Positions 5,665 to 12,832 are shown, counted from the stretch's first letter. The stretch is 12,832 bases of DNA from Alphaproteobacteria bacterium UBA3637 (GCA_002373615.1 DFKU01000061.1:1-12832); one strand, 5' to 3'. The notes: generated from the sequence alone by a model not told the origin. Made by a program: numbers and translations.

Positions 5665-8600
5665 ATGAAAAAGTTTTTAATACTGATATTCTTGTTCATT
5701 GTATGTATTGTTGTTGGGGTGGCAATATGGTTTTCTTATTCTTTTAATTCAGAAAGTTATCGGAGAAAAATTGTTGATACGTTATCTCAAATGACTGGTC
5801 GCAAGGTTGAGATAAAAGGGCCCGTTTCGTTGACGTGGACGCCTTTTCCTACTTTAAGTATTTCAAATTTGAGTGTCTCAAACCAAGAAAAAAGTCAAGA
5901 TCCGATTATGTTTTCTGCCGAACAAATATATGCGGAAATAGATTGGAATTCTTTATTGTCAGAAGCCTTGCTGGTAAAAAAAGTTATCGTGAATAAACCT
6001 CAATTGCTACTTGAACGTATACAAAGATATGAAACTAATTTTGATTTTCCTCTTTTGTTTAAAACAGAACAAAATGTGGATCAATCCTTTTTGTCAGAAC
6101 AAAATACTTTTTCATTAAGCATTAACGATATTGAAATAAGAGAAGGTAAATTTTCCTATAAAAATCTGATTTCAGGCGAAAAATTTATTTTAAACGGGAT
6201 TTCTGGTCAAGGAAAAGTTGCTTCATTGGATGGGCCTTTTTCTTTTTCTGGTAATTTTTTAATGATAGATGTTCCCATGTCGTTTGATTTACGTATTGGA
6301 AGAATTGAAACCTCACAAAATATACCAATAAGCCTTAATGTCGTTGATTCTTCTTCTGAAACAAATATTGATTCAAAAGGGTATATTTTACGAAATTCAG
6401 AAGGTTCAGATGAATGGATAAATTTGGCGGGAACTTTAACTGGTAAAAAGGGAGAAGTTTTCTTTAAAAACATTGGTATTGAACAATGGCCATCAGGACC
6501 TTTGACAGGGAGTTTTACCTTAAAAATAAAAACAGATAAAACAATCTTTGAAAGTATGACTGTTCGTCAAGGTGAGGGGGATTCTGTTACTTCTTTTTCT
6601 TTGGGAATGGAAACTGATAAAGCAACTAACAAAAAAATTCCCACATTAGGGATCAGAAGTATTGAATATTTAAAGTGGAAACCATTATTGGATTCTTTAC
6701 CTAAAAGTGCCGTTTTTAATCGGATGGCAACGGATTTTTCTCTTTTGATTTCAGAGGCAAAAATTGATTCTGAGATGATTACCCAAGGTTTAGTAAAAGG
6801 TAAAATTCAAGACGGAATAGTGTCCTTTTCAGATTTAACTGCACAGCTGCCTCAAGGTAGTTCTATAGCTATGAAAGGAACATGGAATCCAAAGGATGAA
6901 TCTCTGGATGCAGATTTAGAACTTCAAAGCGCAAATTTAAGGGGGCTTGTAGAATGGCTTTTGAAGCAAAAGTTAGAGTACCTTCCTGAAAAAGGTTTTA
7001 GTACTGCTCAATTGGTTGGGCACTTTAAACTTCACCAGGAAAAATTCCAATCAAATTGGAAGGTGGGACTGTTGGGGGATACGGAATTTTCTGGGGATAT
7101 AAATATTTCAAAAAATCCTAAATTACTTATAGAAACAAATTTGGATGTGAGAAATTTGAATGTGGATACTTATCATAAATTCACTTACTCAGAATTAAAA
7201 GAATTTACTTTCCCAAAGGCTGATTTTGTTTTTGATTTAAAATTGAACAATACTCTTTTAAATGATACCTTGTTTAAAAATATTCACCTAAATGGTGAAT
7301 TAAAAGACAATAATTTGGGCATGAAAGAATTTTTATTCGAAAAAGAAAATGATTATATTCTTCAGATGTCAGGAATCATCCAGAATTTGGGGACAAATAA
7401 TTTTATGGTTCAAAATTTGAAAACAAATTTTGAATTAAATGAATTGCCGCAATTATTCCCAGAAAACTCAATTACTGAAATAAAAGGAAGTATGACATAT
7501 TCAGGGAATCTGGAACAAGGCAATTTTGACTCTGAAATTAGCTTGGATAAAATTGAATTGATTGCCAAAGGGGAAATTAAAAATGTATTACAAAAGCCTT
7601 CTTTTATCGATGTGGATACCGTGATTAAATCTTCTGAGGTTCAAGATGTTCTTTCTGACTTCAATACCACTAAAGATAAATTTTCTAAATTGTCTGGAAA
7701 TATGAATCTGTCCTTTAGGGGGAGCGGTACTTTTGATCATTTGATTGCAGAAAACGTCTTGTTGAATTTTGAAAATCAATCTATTACCGGAAGGATGGAT
7801 TGGAATCAAAGGGAAAAAATAGCTCAGGTAAATTTATCATCTTCCAATTTGGATTTTAATACTATTTTCCCAACAATAAACGAACTAAAAAATATGAATT
7901 TTGAAACAGAAAATTTTCCCGAGTGGCAAGTGGATTTAACTCTATTCGCTGATCATGCATTATATGATGAAATCTTAATGAATCAGCTATCTCTAAAGAT
8001 GAATCTGAAAGATAAAATAATCGCTCTTTCTGATTTTAATTTTGACTATAATGATTTTGGAAAAGTAAAAGGAGAGGGAAAAATTCTTATGAAGGATCCC
8101 CTTGTTGTTGATGGTAAATATTATTTAGAAAAAATACCGGTTAAAAATGTGTATGGGACTAATTCTTTATCTCTTTCGGATGGTTTTTGGTCTATAACAG
8201 GGGATTTTAACGCTATTGGTAATTCATGGGATGATTGGGTACAAACATCACGTTCCCAAGGAAATTTAATTTGGGAAAATGCCGTCTTGTCTGGGATTGA
8301 TGTAAGGGAACTTTCTAATGTTGTAGAAAACACATTGCAGAACCAATCTGAAAATAATACTAACATTCAGATTAAACATGCTCTCTCTAATGGTAAGACA
8401 ATTCTTCCATTGGCAACCGGTGCTTTCCAAATTACACAAGAGAAGATTGTTTTTCCGGAGATGCATTCTATTCTTCCTTTTGCAGATCTTTTTATCAGAC
8501 AAATAAATTCTTCTTTGTTGTCAGATCAATTAAATGCCACTTTTTCAATTTTATTAAATGCGACAAGAACTTTACCAACCTTAGATATTCAATATCAAGA

Positions 8601-9309
8601 TGGTAAAATAATTTTTCAAACAGAAGCCTTTGAAAGTGCTCTATCTCAAAAAGTGGACTTTTTGAAACAACAAAAAAGAGAAGCGCAAGAAAAACAAGAA
8701 CAAGAGGCGGTAGAGGCAAAACAAAATGAAATTTTGATTCAGGCAAAAAATATTTTGAGTACGGCCGAAAATCAAATAAAACTTATGAAGGACAATATCT
8801 CTTTACATCCTTCAAGTGAGGCAAATGACTTAATGAATCGTGCTGAAGCAACATTGGATGATGTACGTTCTTTAGCTGTTCGTCAGGATTTGAATTCGGA
8901 ACAATTGATTTTTTTGCAGGAAAAATCTAATTTGTTGCTGTCAGAATCTAAAGATTTGGATAATTATTTAAAACGACAGGATATTTTACGTCAACGTGAG
9001 GCTGTTAAAAAGTTGCCTCCTTTGATAAAAACACGTTTGGATGAAATGATTCAAATTTATAATCAAAATCCTGAATCCGTTGTTTTGTCAGGGATTGTAC
9101 AAGGATCGCAAAATGAAAATGAAAAAATAACAAAGAATTTGGAAATCTTAGAAAATGTTCAAAATTTAGAGGCAGCAAAACAATTGATTTCAGATGTTAA
9201 AGAATCTTTTCAAAAAATTCAAAAAGCATTGAATTATGCTCGGCAATTTAGTTCGAAAACAGGTATCCTTCCAGGGATAACAGGAGCTGTTTCAGAGGGG
9301 GAGATTTAG
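5665..9309 (+). CDS. AsmA-family protein with a long helical C-terminal tail
   Basis: A 1214-residue envelope protein. It starts with one transmembrane helix (about residues 4-24), then a typical AsmA N-terminal segment (YRRKIVDTLSQMTGRKVEIK, then GPVSLTWTPFPTLSISNLSV), a long run of beta-rich repeats to about residue 980, and an AsmA C-terminal region around GIDVRELSNVVE. AsmA-like proteins sit in the inner membrane with a periplasmic beta-groove and are implicated in outer-membrane homeostasis or lipid transfer. The last about 230 residues are different: Gln/Glu/Lys-rich, low in Gly and Pro, probably coiled coil, which is unusual for the family. The start is the ATG at 5665, 5 bases after GGGAG; the GTG at 5659 overlaps that ribosome site. 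The gene is markedly AT-rich. Its TAG stop is followed in the same frame by ccrM. Confidence 0.88.
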   Translation: MKKFLILIFLFIVCIVVGVAIWFSYSFNSESYRRKIVDTLSQMTGRKVEIKGPVSLTWTPFPTLSISNLSVSNQEKSQDPIMFSAEQIYAEIDWNSLLSEALLVKKVIVNKPQLLLERIQRYETNFDFPLLFKTEQNVDQSFLSEQNTFSLSINDIEIREGKFSYKNLISGEKFILNGISGQGKVASLDGPFSFSGNFLMIDVPMSFDLRIGRIETSQNIPISLNVVDSSSETNIDSKGYILRNSEGSDEWINLAGTLTGKKGEVFFKNIGIEQWPSGPLTGSFTLKIKTDKTIFESMTVRQGEGDSVTSFSLGMETDKATNKKIPTLGIRSIEYLKWKPLLDSLPKSAVFNRMATDFSLLISEAKIDSEMITQGLVKGKIQDGIVSFSDLTAQLPQGSSIAMKGTWNPKDESLDADLELQSANLRGLVEWLLKQKLEYLPEKGFSTAQLVGHFKLHQEKFQSNWKVGLLGDTEFSGDINISKNPKLLIETNLDVRNLNVDTYHKFTYSELKEFTFPKADFVFDLKLNNTLLNDTLFKNIHLNGELKDNNLGMKEFLFEKENDYILQMSGIIQNLGTNNFMVQNLKTNFELNELPQLFPENSITEIKGSMTYSGNLEQGNFDSEISLDKIELIAKGEIKNVLQKPSFIDVDTVIKSSEVQDVLSDFNTTKDKFSKLSGNMNLSFRGSGTFDHLIAENVLLNFENQSITGRMDWNQREKIAQVNLSSSNLDFNTIFPTINELKNMNFETENFPEWQVDLTLFADHALYDEILMNQLSLKMNLKDKIIALSDFNFDYNDFGKVKGEGKILMKDPLVVDGKYYLEKIPVKNVYGTNSLSLSDGFWSITGDFNAIGNSWDDWVQTSRSQGNLIWENAVLSGIDVRELSNVVENTLQNQSENNTNIQIKHALSNGKTILPLATGAFQITQEKIVFPEMHSILPFADLFIRQINSSLLSDQLNATFSILLNATRTLPTLDIQYQDGKIIFQTEAFESALSQKVDFLKQQKREAQEKQEQEAVEAKQNEILIQAKNILSTAENQIKLMKDNISLHPSSEANDLMNRAEATLDDVRSLAVRQDLNSEQLIFLQEKSNLLLSESKDLDNYLKRQDILRQREAVKKLPPLIKTRLDEMIQIYNQNPESVVLSGIVQGSQNENEKITKNLEILENVQNLEAAKQLISDVKESFQKIQKALNYARQFSSKTGILPGITGAVSEGEI
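9297..9303 (+). promoter_or_regulatory. Ribosome binding site for the TTG start of ccrM
   Basis: GGGGGAG within the last asmA codons, 6 bases before TTG at 9310. It supports TTG as a genuine start; the next in-frame ATG lies at codon 25 of ccrM, well into the conserved N-terminus. Confidence 0.75.
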
Positions 9310-10356
9310 TTGAAATTAGATACGATTATTTGTGGGGATTGTTTGAATGAATTGAAAAAAATTCCAGAAAAATCTGTAGATATGATTTTTGCTGATCCGC
9401 CATACTTTATGCAAACTTCTGGTGATTTGAATCGCTCAGATGGAACGCGTTTTAAAGGTGTTCAAGAAACTTGGGATCATTTCGAAGATCTGCATGCCTA
9501 TGATAATTTTTGTAAAAGTTGGCTGTTGGAATGTCGACGATTGTTGAAACCCAAGGGGAGCATTTGGGTAATCGGTAGTTTTCAAAATATTTATCGCTTA
9601 GGTTATTTGATGCAGGAAATGGGATTTTGGATTTTAAATGAAGTGGTATGGCGAAAAACCAACGCTCCTCCAAATTTTATGGGGACCCGCCTTCAAAGTT
9701 CACATGAAACTTTGTTGTGGTGTTCGCCCAAAAAAGGTAGCTCTTATACTTTCAACTATCAGACTCTAAAAGCCTTGAATGGCGGAAAACAAGAATCTAG
9801 TGTTTGGGACATAGGAATATGTATTGGTCCGGAACGGTTAAAGGATAAGGAAGGGCATAAATTGCATGCAACGCAAAAGCCAGAGCAGTTGTTGCAAAAG
9901 ATAATCCTGTCTTGTACTAAACCGGGCGAAATTGTATTGGATCCTTTTATGGGAACAGGAACGACAGGCGCAGTTGCAAAATTGTTGGGACGTCATTTTA
10001 TTGGTATTGAGCGTGAACCAAAATACGTTGAGGCAGCTCGAATCAGAATCAGTAAAATAACCCCGGTTTTGAATGAGATTTCAAGATTGGAAAAAGATAA
10101 AAAACCTCAAAAAATTCTATTTAAACAGCTGGTAAAAAAAGGCGCCTTATTGGCTGGTGATTTTTTGTACACCCCCAATAAAAAGCGTGCCAAAATTTTA
10201 CCAGATGGGCGATTAAAGGCAGGGCGCTTGACGGGATCTATTCATCAGTTGGCTGCAATATTACAAAACAAGACAGTTGCAAATGGGTGGGATTATTGGT
10301 TGATTAAAACAGAAAAAGGATTCGAAAGTATTGACATTTTACGAAAAAAAGTTTAG
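9310..10356 (+). CDS. ccrM: CcrM-type GANTC adenine-N6 DNA methyltransferase
   Basis: A beta-class adenine-N6 methyltransferase, 348 residues, the length of Caulobacter CcrM. It is expected to methylate the adenine in GANTC, the mark used in Alphaproteobacteria for cell-cycle control of transcription. Motif IV DPPY is at 29-32 and comes before the SAM-binding motif I DPFMGTGTTG (211-220), the beta-class order. WVIGSFQNIYRLG, VWRKTNAPPNFMGTR and HETLLWCSPKKGSSYTFNY closely follow CcrM. The C-terminal domain (PDGRLKAGRLTGSIHQLAA ... NGWDYWLIKTE) is specific to this group. No restriction gene is adjacent, consistent with an orphan methylase. Translation starts at TTG directly after the asmA TAG and in the same frame; no separate promoter is evident. 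Confidence 0.95.
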   Translation: MKLDTIICGDCLNELKKIPEKSVDMIFADPPYFMQTSGDLNRSDGTRFKGVQETWDHFEDLHAYDNFCKSWLLECRRLLKPKGSIWVIGSFQNIYRLGYLMQEMGFWILNEVVWRKTNAPPNFMGTRLQSSHETLLWCSPKKGSSYTFNYQTLKALNGGKQESSVWDIGICIGPERLKDKEGHKLHATQKPEQLLQKIILSCTKPGEIVLDPFMGTGTTGAVAKLLGRHFIGIEREPKYVEAARIRISKITPVLNEISRLEKDKKPQKILFKQLVKKGALLAGDFLYTPNKKRAKILPDGRLKAGRLTGSIHQLAAILQNKTVANGWDYWLIKTEKGFESIDILRKKV

Positions 10357-10366
10357 CCTCAAAGAA

Positions 10367-10372
10367 AAGGAG
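10367..10372 (+). promoter_or_regulatory. Ribosome binding site that fixes the OmpA-like start
   Basis: AAGGAG lies 7 bases before the ATG at 10380 but only 1 base before the ATG at 10374, so the downstream start is preferred. Confidence 0.7.
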
Positions 10373-10379
10373 AATGAAT

Positions 10380-11042
10380 ATGAAAAAATATATATCAATT
10401 TTGTTAATGACCTCTTTAATGGGATGTGTTTCTCATAAATCGGACGAATCCGGGGTGCCCGTGATGGAAGGTAACTACCCTATAAATCAACAATACGAAG
10501 TTCTGCCTGTTCAAAATATTGTGCTTCAACCGGATGAAGAAATTCAAGCGCTTCAAACCATGGATACAGTTGAAACGTCTCTTGACACGCCTTCAGCTCC
10601 TGCCCAAGATGGGGCTTATGCCGAATGGTTAGCCAAAAAATTGCGTAAAGAATTGCGCTCCACCGGAATTCAGGTAAAAGAAGTCTCTGGTCAAATCGAT
10701 TTAATTATACCGACCAAGCTTGCTTTTGGAAACAATCAAGCTAAATTGCAGACAAAATTTACAGAATCACTGGAAAATGTTGCCAAGTTGTTAAAAGAAT
10801 ACAATACGACAATGATTCAAATTATTGGTTACACGGATAATACGGGACCTGTTTTGGTCAATAAAGAGGCCTCTTTAAAAAAAGCGGATATCATTGCTGA
10901 TTACTTGCGTGGCCAAGGGATTAGCTCCGAGCGCATCATCACGGATGGGGCAGGGGCAGATAACCCGGTTGGTAACAATATGACCGCCAAAGGGCGTGAG
11001 CTTAATCGTCGCATTGAAATGACAATTATCAGCTTGCAATAG
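10380..11042 (+). CDS. OmpA-domain (Pal/YiaD-like) outer-membrane lipoprotein
   Basis: A 220-residue predicted lipoprotein. The N-terminus MKKYISILLMTSLMGC is a lipoprotein signal with the modified cysteine at residue 16. Residues about 20-90 form a low-complexity linker, and the C-terminal half is an OmpA-like peptidoglycan-binding domain: IPTKLAFGNNQAKLQ, IIGYTDNTG, a helix ending IADYLRGQGISSERI, then KGRELNRRIEM at the end. Family members tether the outer membrane to peptidoglycan by binding diaminopimelate. The usual LSxxRA segment is degenerate here (ASLKKADIIADYL). It follows ccrM by 23 bases and precedes the cyclophilin gene by 8, so it is probably co-transcribed. It is not a certain Pal because no tol genes are nearby. 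Confidence 0.9.
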   Translation: MKKYISILLMTSLMGCVSHKSDESGVPVMEGNYPINQQYEVLPVQNIVLQPDEEIQALQTMDTVETSLDTPSAPAQDGAYAEWLAKKLRKELRSTGIQVKEVSGQIDLIIPTKLAFGNNQAKLQTKFTESLENVAKLLKEYNTTMIQIIGYTDNTGPVLVNKEASLKKADIIADYLRGQGISSERIITDGAGADNPVGNNMTAKGRELNRRIEMTIISLQ

Positions 11043-11050
11043 GGGGATAA

Positions 11051-11575
11051 ATGAAAAAACTTTTTTTAATCGCTTTATCAACTTTATTATTTTCAACGAA
11101 AGGATTTACAATGGATAAAGAAAATACACTGTACTTAGATTTGGATTATGGCCGTGTGGTCATTGAATTGGACCCATCGGTGGCGCCCAAGCATGTGGCA
11201 CGCATCAAGGAATTGACTCGCCAAGGCTTTTATGATGGCATTAAATTCCATCGTGTGATTCCGGGCTTTATGGCACAAACGGGCGATCCGACCGGCACAG
11301 GTATGGGCGGTTCAGGGAAAAAGCTCCCCGCCGAATTTAACAAAACACCCCATGTACGTGGGACAGTTTCTATGGCACGCGCGATGGATCCCAATTCAGC
11401 CGACAGCCAATTTTTCATTTGCTTTGATGATGCCACTTTCTTGGACGGACAATATACGGCCTTTGGGCATGTAACATCAGGGATGGAATATGTGGATATG
11501 ATTAAAAAGGGCGAACCCCCGGTCAATCCGGATATTATTGTGAAAATGCAGGTTGCTGCTGATGTAAAGGAGTAA
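11051..11575 (+). CDS. Cyclophilin-type peptidyl-prolyl cis-trans isomerase
   Basis: A 174-residue cyclophilin that catalyses proline isomerisation during protein folding. The core has FHRVIPGFMAQTGDPTGTG (66-84) with the catalytic Arg68, and Phe73, Met74 and Gln76 lining the active site; SQFFICFDD follows at 119-127. The position of the drug-binding Trp in human cyclophilin A is Phe130 (TFLDGQ), as in many bacterial enzymes. Residues 1-20 look like a signal peptide (MKKLFLIALSTLLFS), though the cleavage site is not canonical, so a periplasmic location is inferred. A second in-frame ATG at 11111 (Met21) has its own well-spaced AAAGGA and would give a cytoplasmic form. The gene begins 8 bases after the OmpA-like gene and uses AGGGGGA as ribosome site. 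Confidence 0.92.
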   Translation: MKKLFLIALSTLLFSTKGFTMDKENTLYLDLDYGRVVIELDPSVAPKHVARIKELTRQGFYDGIKFHRVIPGFMAQTGDPTGTGMGGSGKKLPAEFNKTPHVRGTVSMARAMDPNSADSQFFICFDDATFLDGQYTAFGHVTSGMEYVDMIKKGEPPVNPDIIVKMQVAADVKE

Positions 11576-11578
11576 AAA

Positions 11579-11644
11579 ATGGAATTTTTAATTATGGCCG
11601 GCGCCGCCATCGGCACCATCGCTTTAATTGTGATCGTATTGTAA
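11579..11644 (+). CDS. Candidate 21-residue single-helix membrane peptide
   Basis: A short frame beginning MEFLIMAGAAIGTIALIVIVL, preceded by a textbook ribosome site (AAAGGAG, 11566-11572) with 6 bases of spacing. The site lies inside the last codons of the cyclophilin gene, and the frame starts 3 bases after its stop. Almost the whole peptide is hydrophobic, long enough for one membrane helix, with a small-residue patch (AGAAIG) often used for helix packing. It ends 4 bases before the operon terminator, so it would be the last cistron. I do not recognise a family. It could be a chance ORF, but the ribosome site, position and composition favour a real small protein. Confidence 0.5.
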   Translation: MEFLIMAGAAIGTIALIVIVL

Positions 11645-11647
11645 AAA

Positions 11648-11680
11648 TAACCGCCCTGATTTCATGGGCGGTTTTTTGTT
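11648..11680 (+). terminator. Strong intrinsic terminator, probably bidirectional
   Basis: A perfect stem ACCGCCC (11650-11656) / GGGCGGT (11666-11672) with a 9-base loop, followed by a T run on the plus strand. On the minus strand the same hairpin is followed by TTATTTTT, so it can also end transcripts of the converging Cys-rich gene. Confidence 0.9.
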
Positions 11681-11749
11681 ATCCTGAGTTTTAGCGAAGG
11701 AGCTTGTCACGGATGAGTTATCAGATTCCTCGCATACACTCAAAATGAC
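11678..11749. repeat. 72-bp imperfect palindromic dispersed-type repeat
   Basis: The outer 27-base arms (11678-11704 and 11723-11749) are imperfect inverted repeats, 18 of 27 positions matching, and several mismatches would be G-U pairs in RNA. The sequences TCCTGAG, AGCGAAGGA and TTCCTCGC resemble the GTCATTCTGAGCG...AGCGAAGAATC class of intergenic repeats found in many bacterial genomes. It fills the gap between two converging genes, the usual position for such elements. No transposase is present. Only one copy is visible here, so its repetitive nature is inferred from resemblance. Confidence 0.7.
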
Positions 11750-11756
11750 AGCAGGA

Positions 11757-12832
11757 CTACTTACACAAAGCGTAGTAGTCGCCAAAGCGGCCGGTGGTGC
11801 GACTGGGGTTGGCGAGGTCGACGTCACTACGGGCGAGGGACACGCCGAAAACGGAGCAGGGACTGTTATTATAATATTTGGATTTTGTCCAAAAATATGG
11901 CGTCCCAAACACCTGACGCAGGGCTACCAACTTTGCACTATACTTGTCACGGTATTTCTCGCCGCTCGCATCCGCCGCATCCGTCACAGTATTTCCGCTC
12001 CACATCGCATTATAAGGGTTACCGTTCCAACCACTGCATGTCTTTCCGCTGGCACAACCAAAACTCCCTGCGGTGTTCTCTACCACTTGGGTCATTGTCC
12101 CACTGCGGTAGACATTCAGGTCCTCTACACCGATCAGCGGTTTCCCCTTCGCCTGACACCAATTCACCGCACTCCACCAATTCATCGAACCTGCAGATGC
12201 CTCTATCGTGTTCGCAAACCCGGCTGACGTCAATGTTGACAATTGGGCCGCCGTGATGGACTTGGATCCGCCCACGGACTTGCAGGTACCCGGTTTGCTA
12301 CACGTATCCGCCGTCGTCCCCGTGCATCCCATTGCCGTCAGGGTATCCTCAATACATTGATCATAATCCGTGTATTGGCAATAATAATCACTGTTTGATC
12401 CGCCGCAGTCATCCTGCATCGCACAGGCACTGTTTTCCGTGGCGACCACACATTGTTCGCCGGCGGTATCCCACTTATACCCCGATTCGCAACGACAGGT
12501 TGTCTCTCCGTCGTCAGCCAAGCCGGCCGCTCCGCCCGTGTACACAACATCCGTTCCCGGATAAACACTACAATCCGGTTTTTCGGTGCAGGTACCGGCC
12601 TTACAGTATCCGTCTGCTATCTCATCCGTTGTGCAATTGCCCGTTTTATTCGTAATCGTTCCGTCCGTCGCGCAGGTTTGACAGGTGGTATCTACCCCGG
12701 CGCAACAATCGGCACGACACGTATTGTCCGCACAATAATGGTAGCCGGCCGAATCGCAGGCATCCGAATCATCATTATAATCACAGGCTTTGGCTGTGGT
12801 GGACATATCGTCATTAAAGGTGAGCTTGACTG
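11757..12832 (-). CDS. Cys-rich surface protein with C-type-lectin-like C-terminus (partial, 5' end outside window)
   Basis: The frame stays open to the right edge, so the start is not in the window; the ATG at 12806 is internal or unproven, and VKLTFNDD is read upstream of it. Counting from that Met, residues 1-176 hold 22 cysteines with EGF-like spacing (CRCESGYKWDTAGEQC at about 103-118), suggesting a disulfide-bonded exported protein. The remainder resembles a C-type-lectin or DUF1566/Fib_succ-like fold: NWWSAVNWCQAKGKPLIGVE, a Cys pair in GCASGKTC, then PYFWTKS and a terminal YYALCK. Such domains bind ligands on surface proteins and are used as targets of diversity-generating retroelements. 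No reverse transcriptase or template repeat is in the window. GC content is higher than in the AT-rich asmA gene. The function is unassigned. Confidence 0.8.
   Translation of the reverse strand, partial: VKLTFNDDMSTTAKACDYNDDSDACDSAGYHYCADNTCRADCCAGVDTTCQTCATDGTITNKTGNCTTDEIADGYCKAGTCTEKPDCSVYPGTDVVYTGGAAGLADDGETTCRCESGYKWDTAGEQCVVATENSACAMQDDCGGSNSDYYCQYTDYDQCIEDTLTAMGCTGTTADTCSKPGTCKSVGGSKSITAAQLSTLTSAGFANTIEASAGSMNWWSAVNWCQAKGKPLIGVEDLNVYRSGTMTQVVENTAGSFGCASGKTCSGWNGNPYNAMWSGNTVTDAADASGEKYRDKYSAKLVALRQVFGTPYFWTKSKYYNNSPCSVFGVSLARSDVDLANPSRTTGRFGDYYALCK

Noticed and set aside
9310..10356. Restriction-modification system around the methyltransferase
   Set aside because: No endonuclease gene is adjacent, and the C-terminal domain identifies an orphan CcrM-type methylase.
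10331..10359. Promoter for the OmpA-like gene from TTGACA at 10331
   Set aside because: The best -10 at correct spacing is TAGCCT, a poor match, and the gene is closely spaced behind ccrM.
11624..11908. Minus-strand 94-residue frame across the terminator and repeat
   Set aside because: It overlaps the Cys-rich gene in another frame, reads through the terminator hairpin, and its middle is the translated palindromic repeat, a common source of false ORFs.
11745..12256. Plus-strand frames opposite the Cys-rich gene
   Set aside because: They overlap each other and the real minus-strand gene, show no domain features and lack convincing ribosome sites; long shadows are expected in this GC-richer gene.
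1..12832. CRISPR arrays, tRNA or rRNA genes, integrase or transposase genes
   Set aside because: No regularly spaced direct repeats, tRNA-like cloverleaf with conserved arms, or recombinase-like protein was seen on either strand.

Overview
The window looks like chromosomal DNA from an uncultured, probably host-associated alphaproteobacterium with an outer membrane. The best lineage evidence is a full-length CcrM-type GANTC adenine methyltransferase with its characteristic C-terminal domain, together with an rnd-kpsF-lpt gene order and a YdcH/DUF465 protein. Base composition is uneven: the asmA-like gene is very AT-rich, while the cyclophilin gene and the right-edge Cys-rich gene are clearly richer in GC. 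The lineage call is an inference from gene content only.

Layout. Bases 1-5566 are all minus strand. Reading leftward from 5566 they hold a TrmN6-like methyltransferase with an apparently leaderless promoter, then a tight operon with a good sigma70-type promoter at 4817-4845: RNase D, KpsF/KdsD arabinose-5-phosphate isomerase, a single protein that joins LptC to an LptA-like domain, and LptB. The last three genes overlap by ATGA. After these come 6-phosphofructokinase with its own predicted promoter, a DUF465 protein overlapping it at TAATG, and the first 23 codons of an unidentified gene running off the left edge.

Bases 5665-11644 are all plus strand: a 1214-residue AsmA-like protein with an unusual helical tail, CcrM starting at TTG directly after the asmA stop codon, an OmpA-domain lipoprotein, a cyclophilin-type peptidyl-prolyl isomerase and a candidate 21-residue membrane peptide. 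A strong hairpin terminator closes the run. A 72-bp imperfect palindrome of a dispersed-repeat type separates it from a converging minus-strand gene. That gene has its 5' part outside the window and encodes a very Cys-rich protein ending in a C-type-lectin-like domain.

Most of the genes serve the cell envelope: Kdo precursor synthesis and LPS transport (kpsF, lptCA, lptB), inter-membrane or outer-membrane homeostasis (AsmA), peptidoglycan anchoring (OmpA-domain lipoprotein), envelope protein folding (cyclophilin) and probably the cell surface (Cys-rich lectin-like protein). The most interesting items are the LptC-LptA fusion, the AsmA tail and its in-frame junction with CcrM, the leaderless methyltransferase, the 21-residue membrane peptide, and the Cys-rich protein whose C-terminus resembles the target domain of diversity-generating systems. 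No complete new defence or mobile system is visible.
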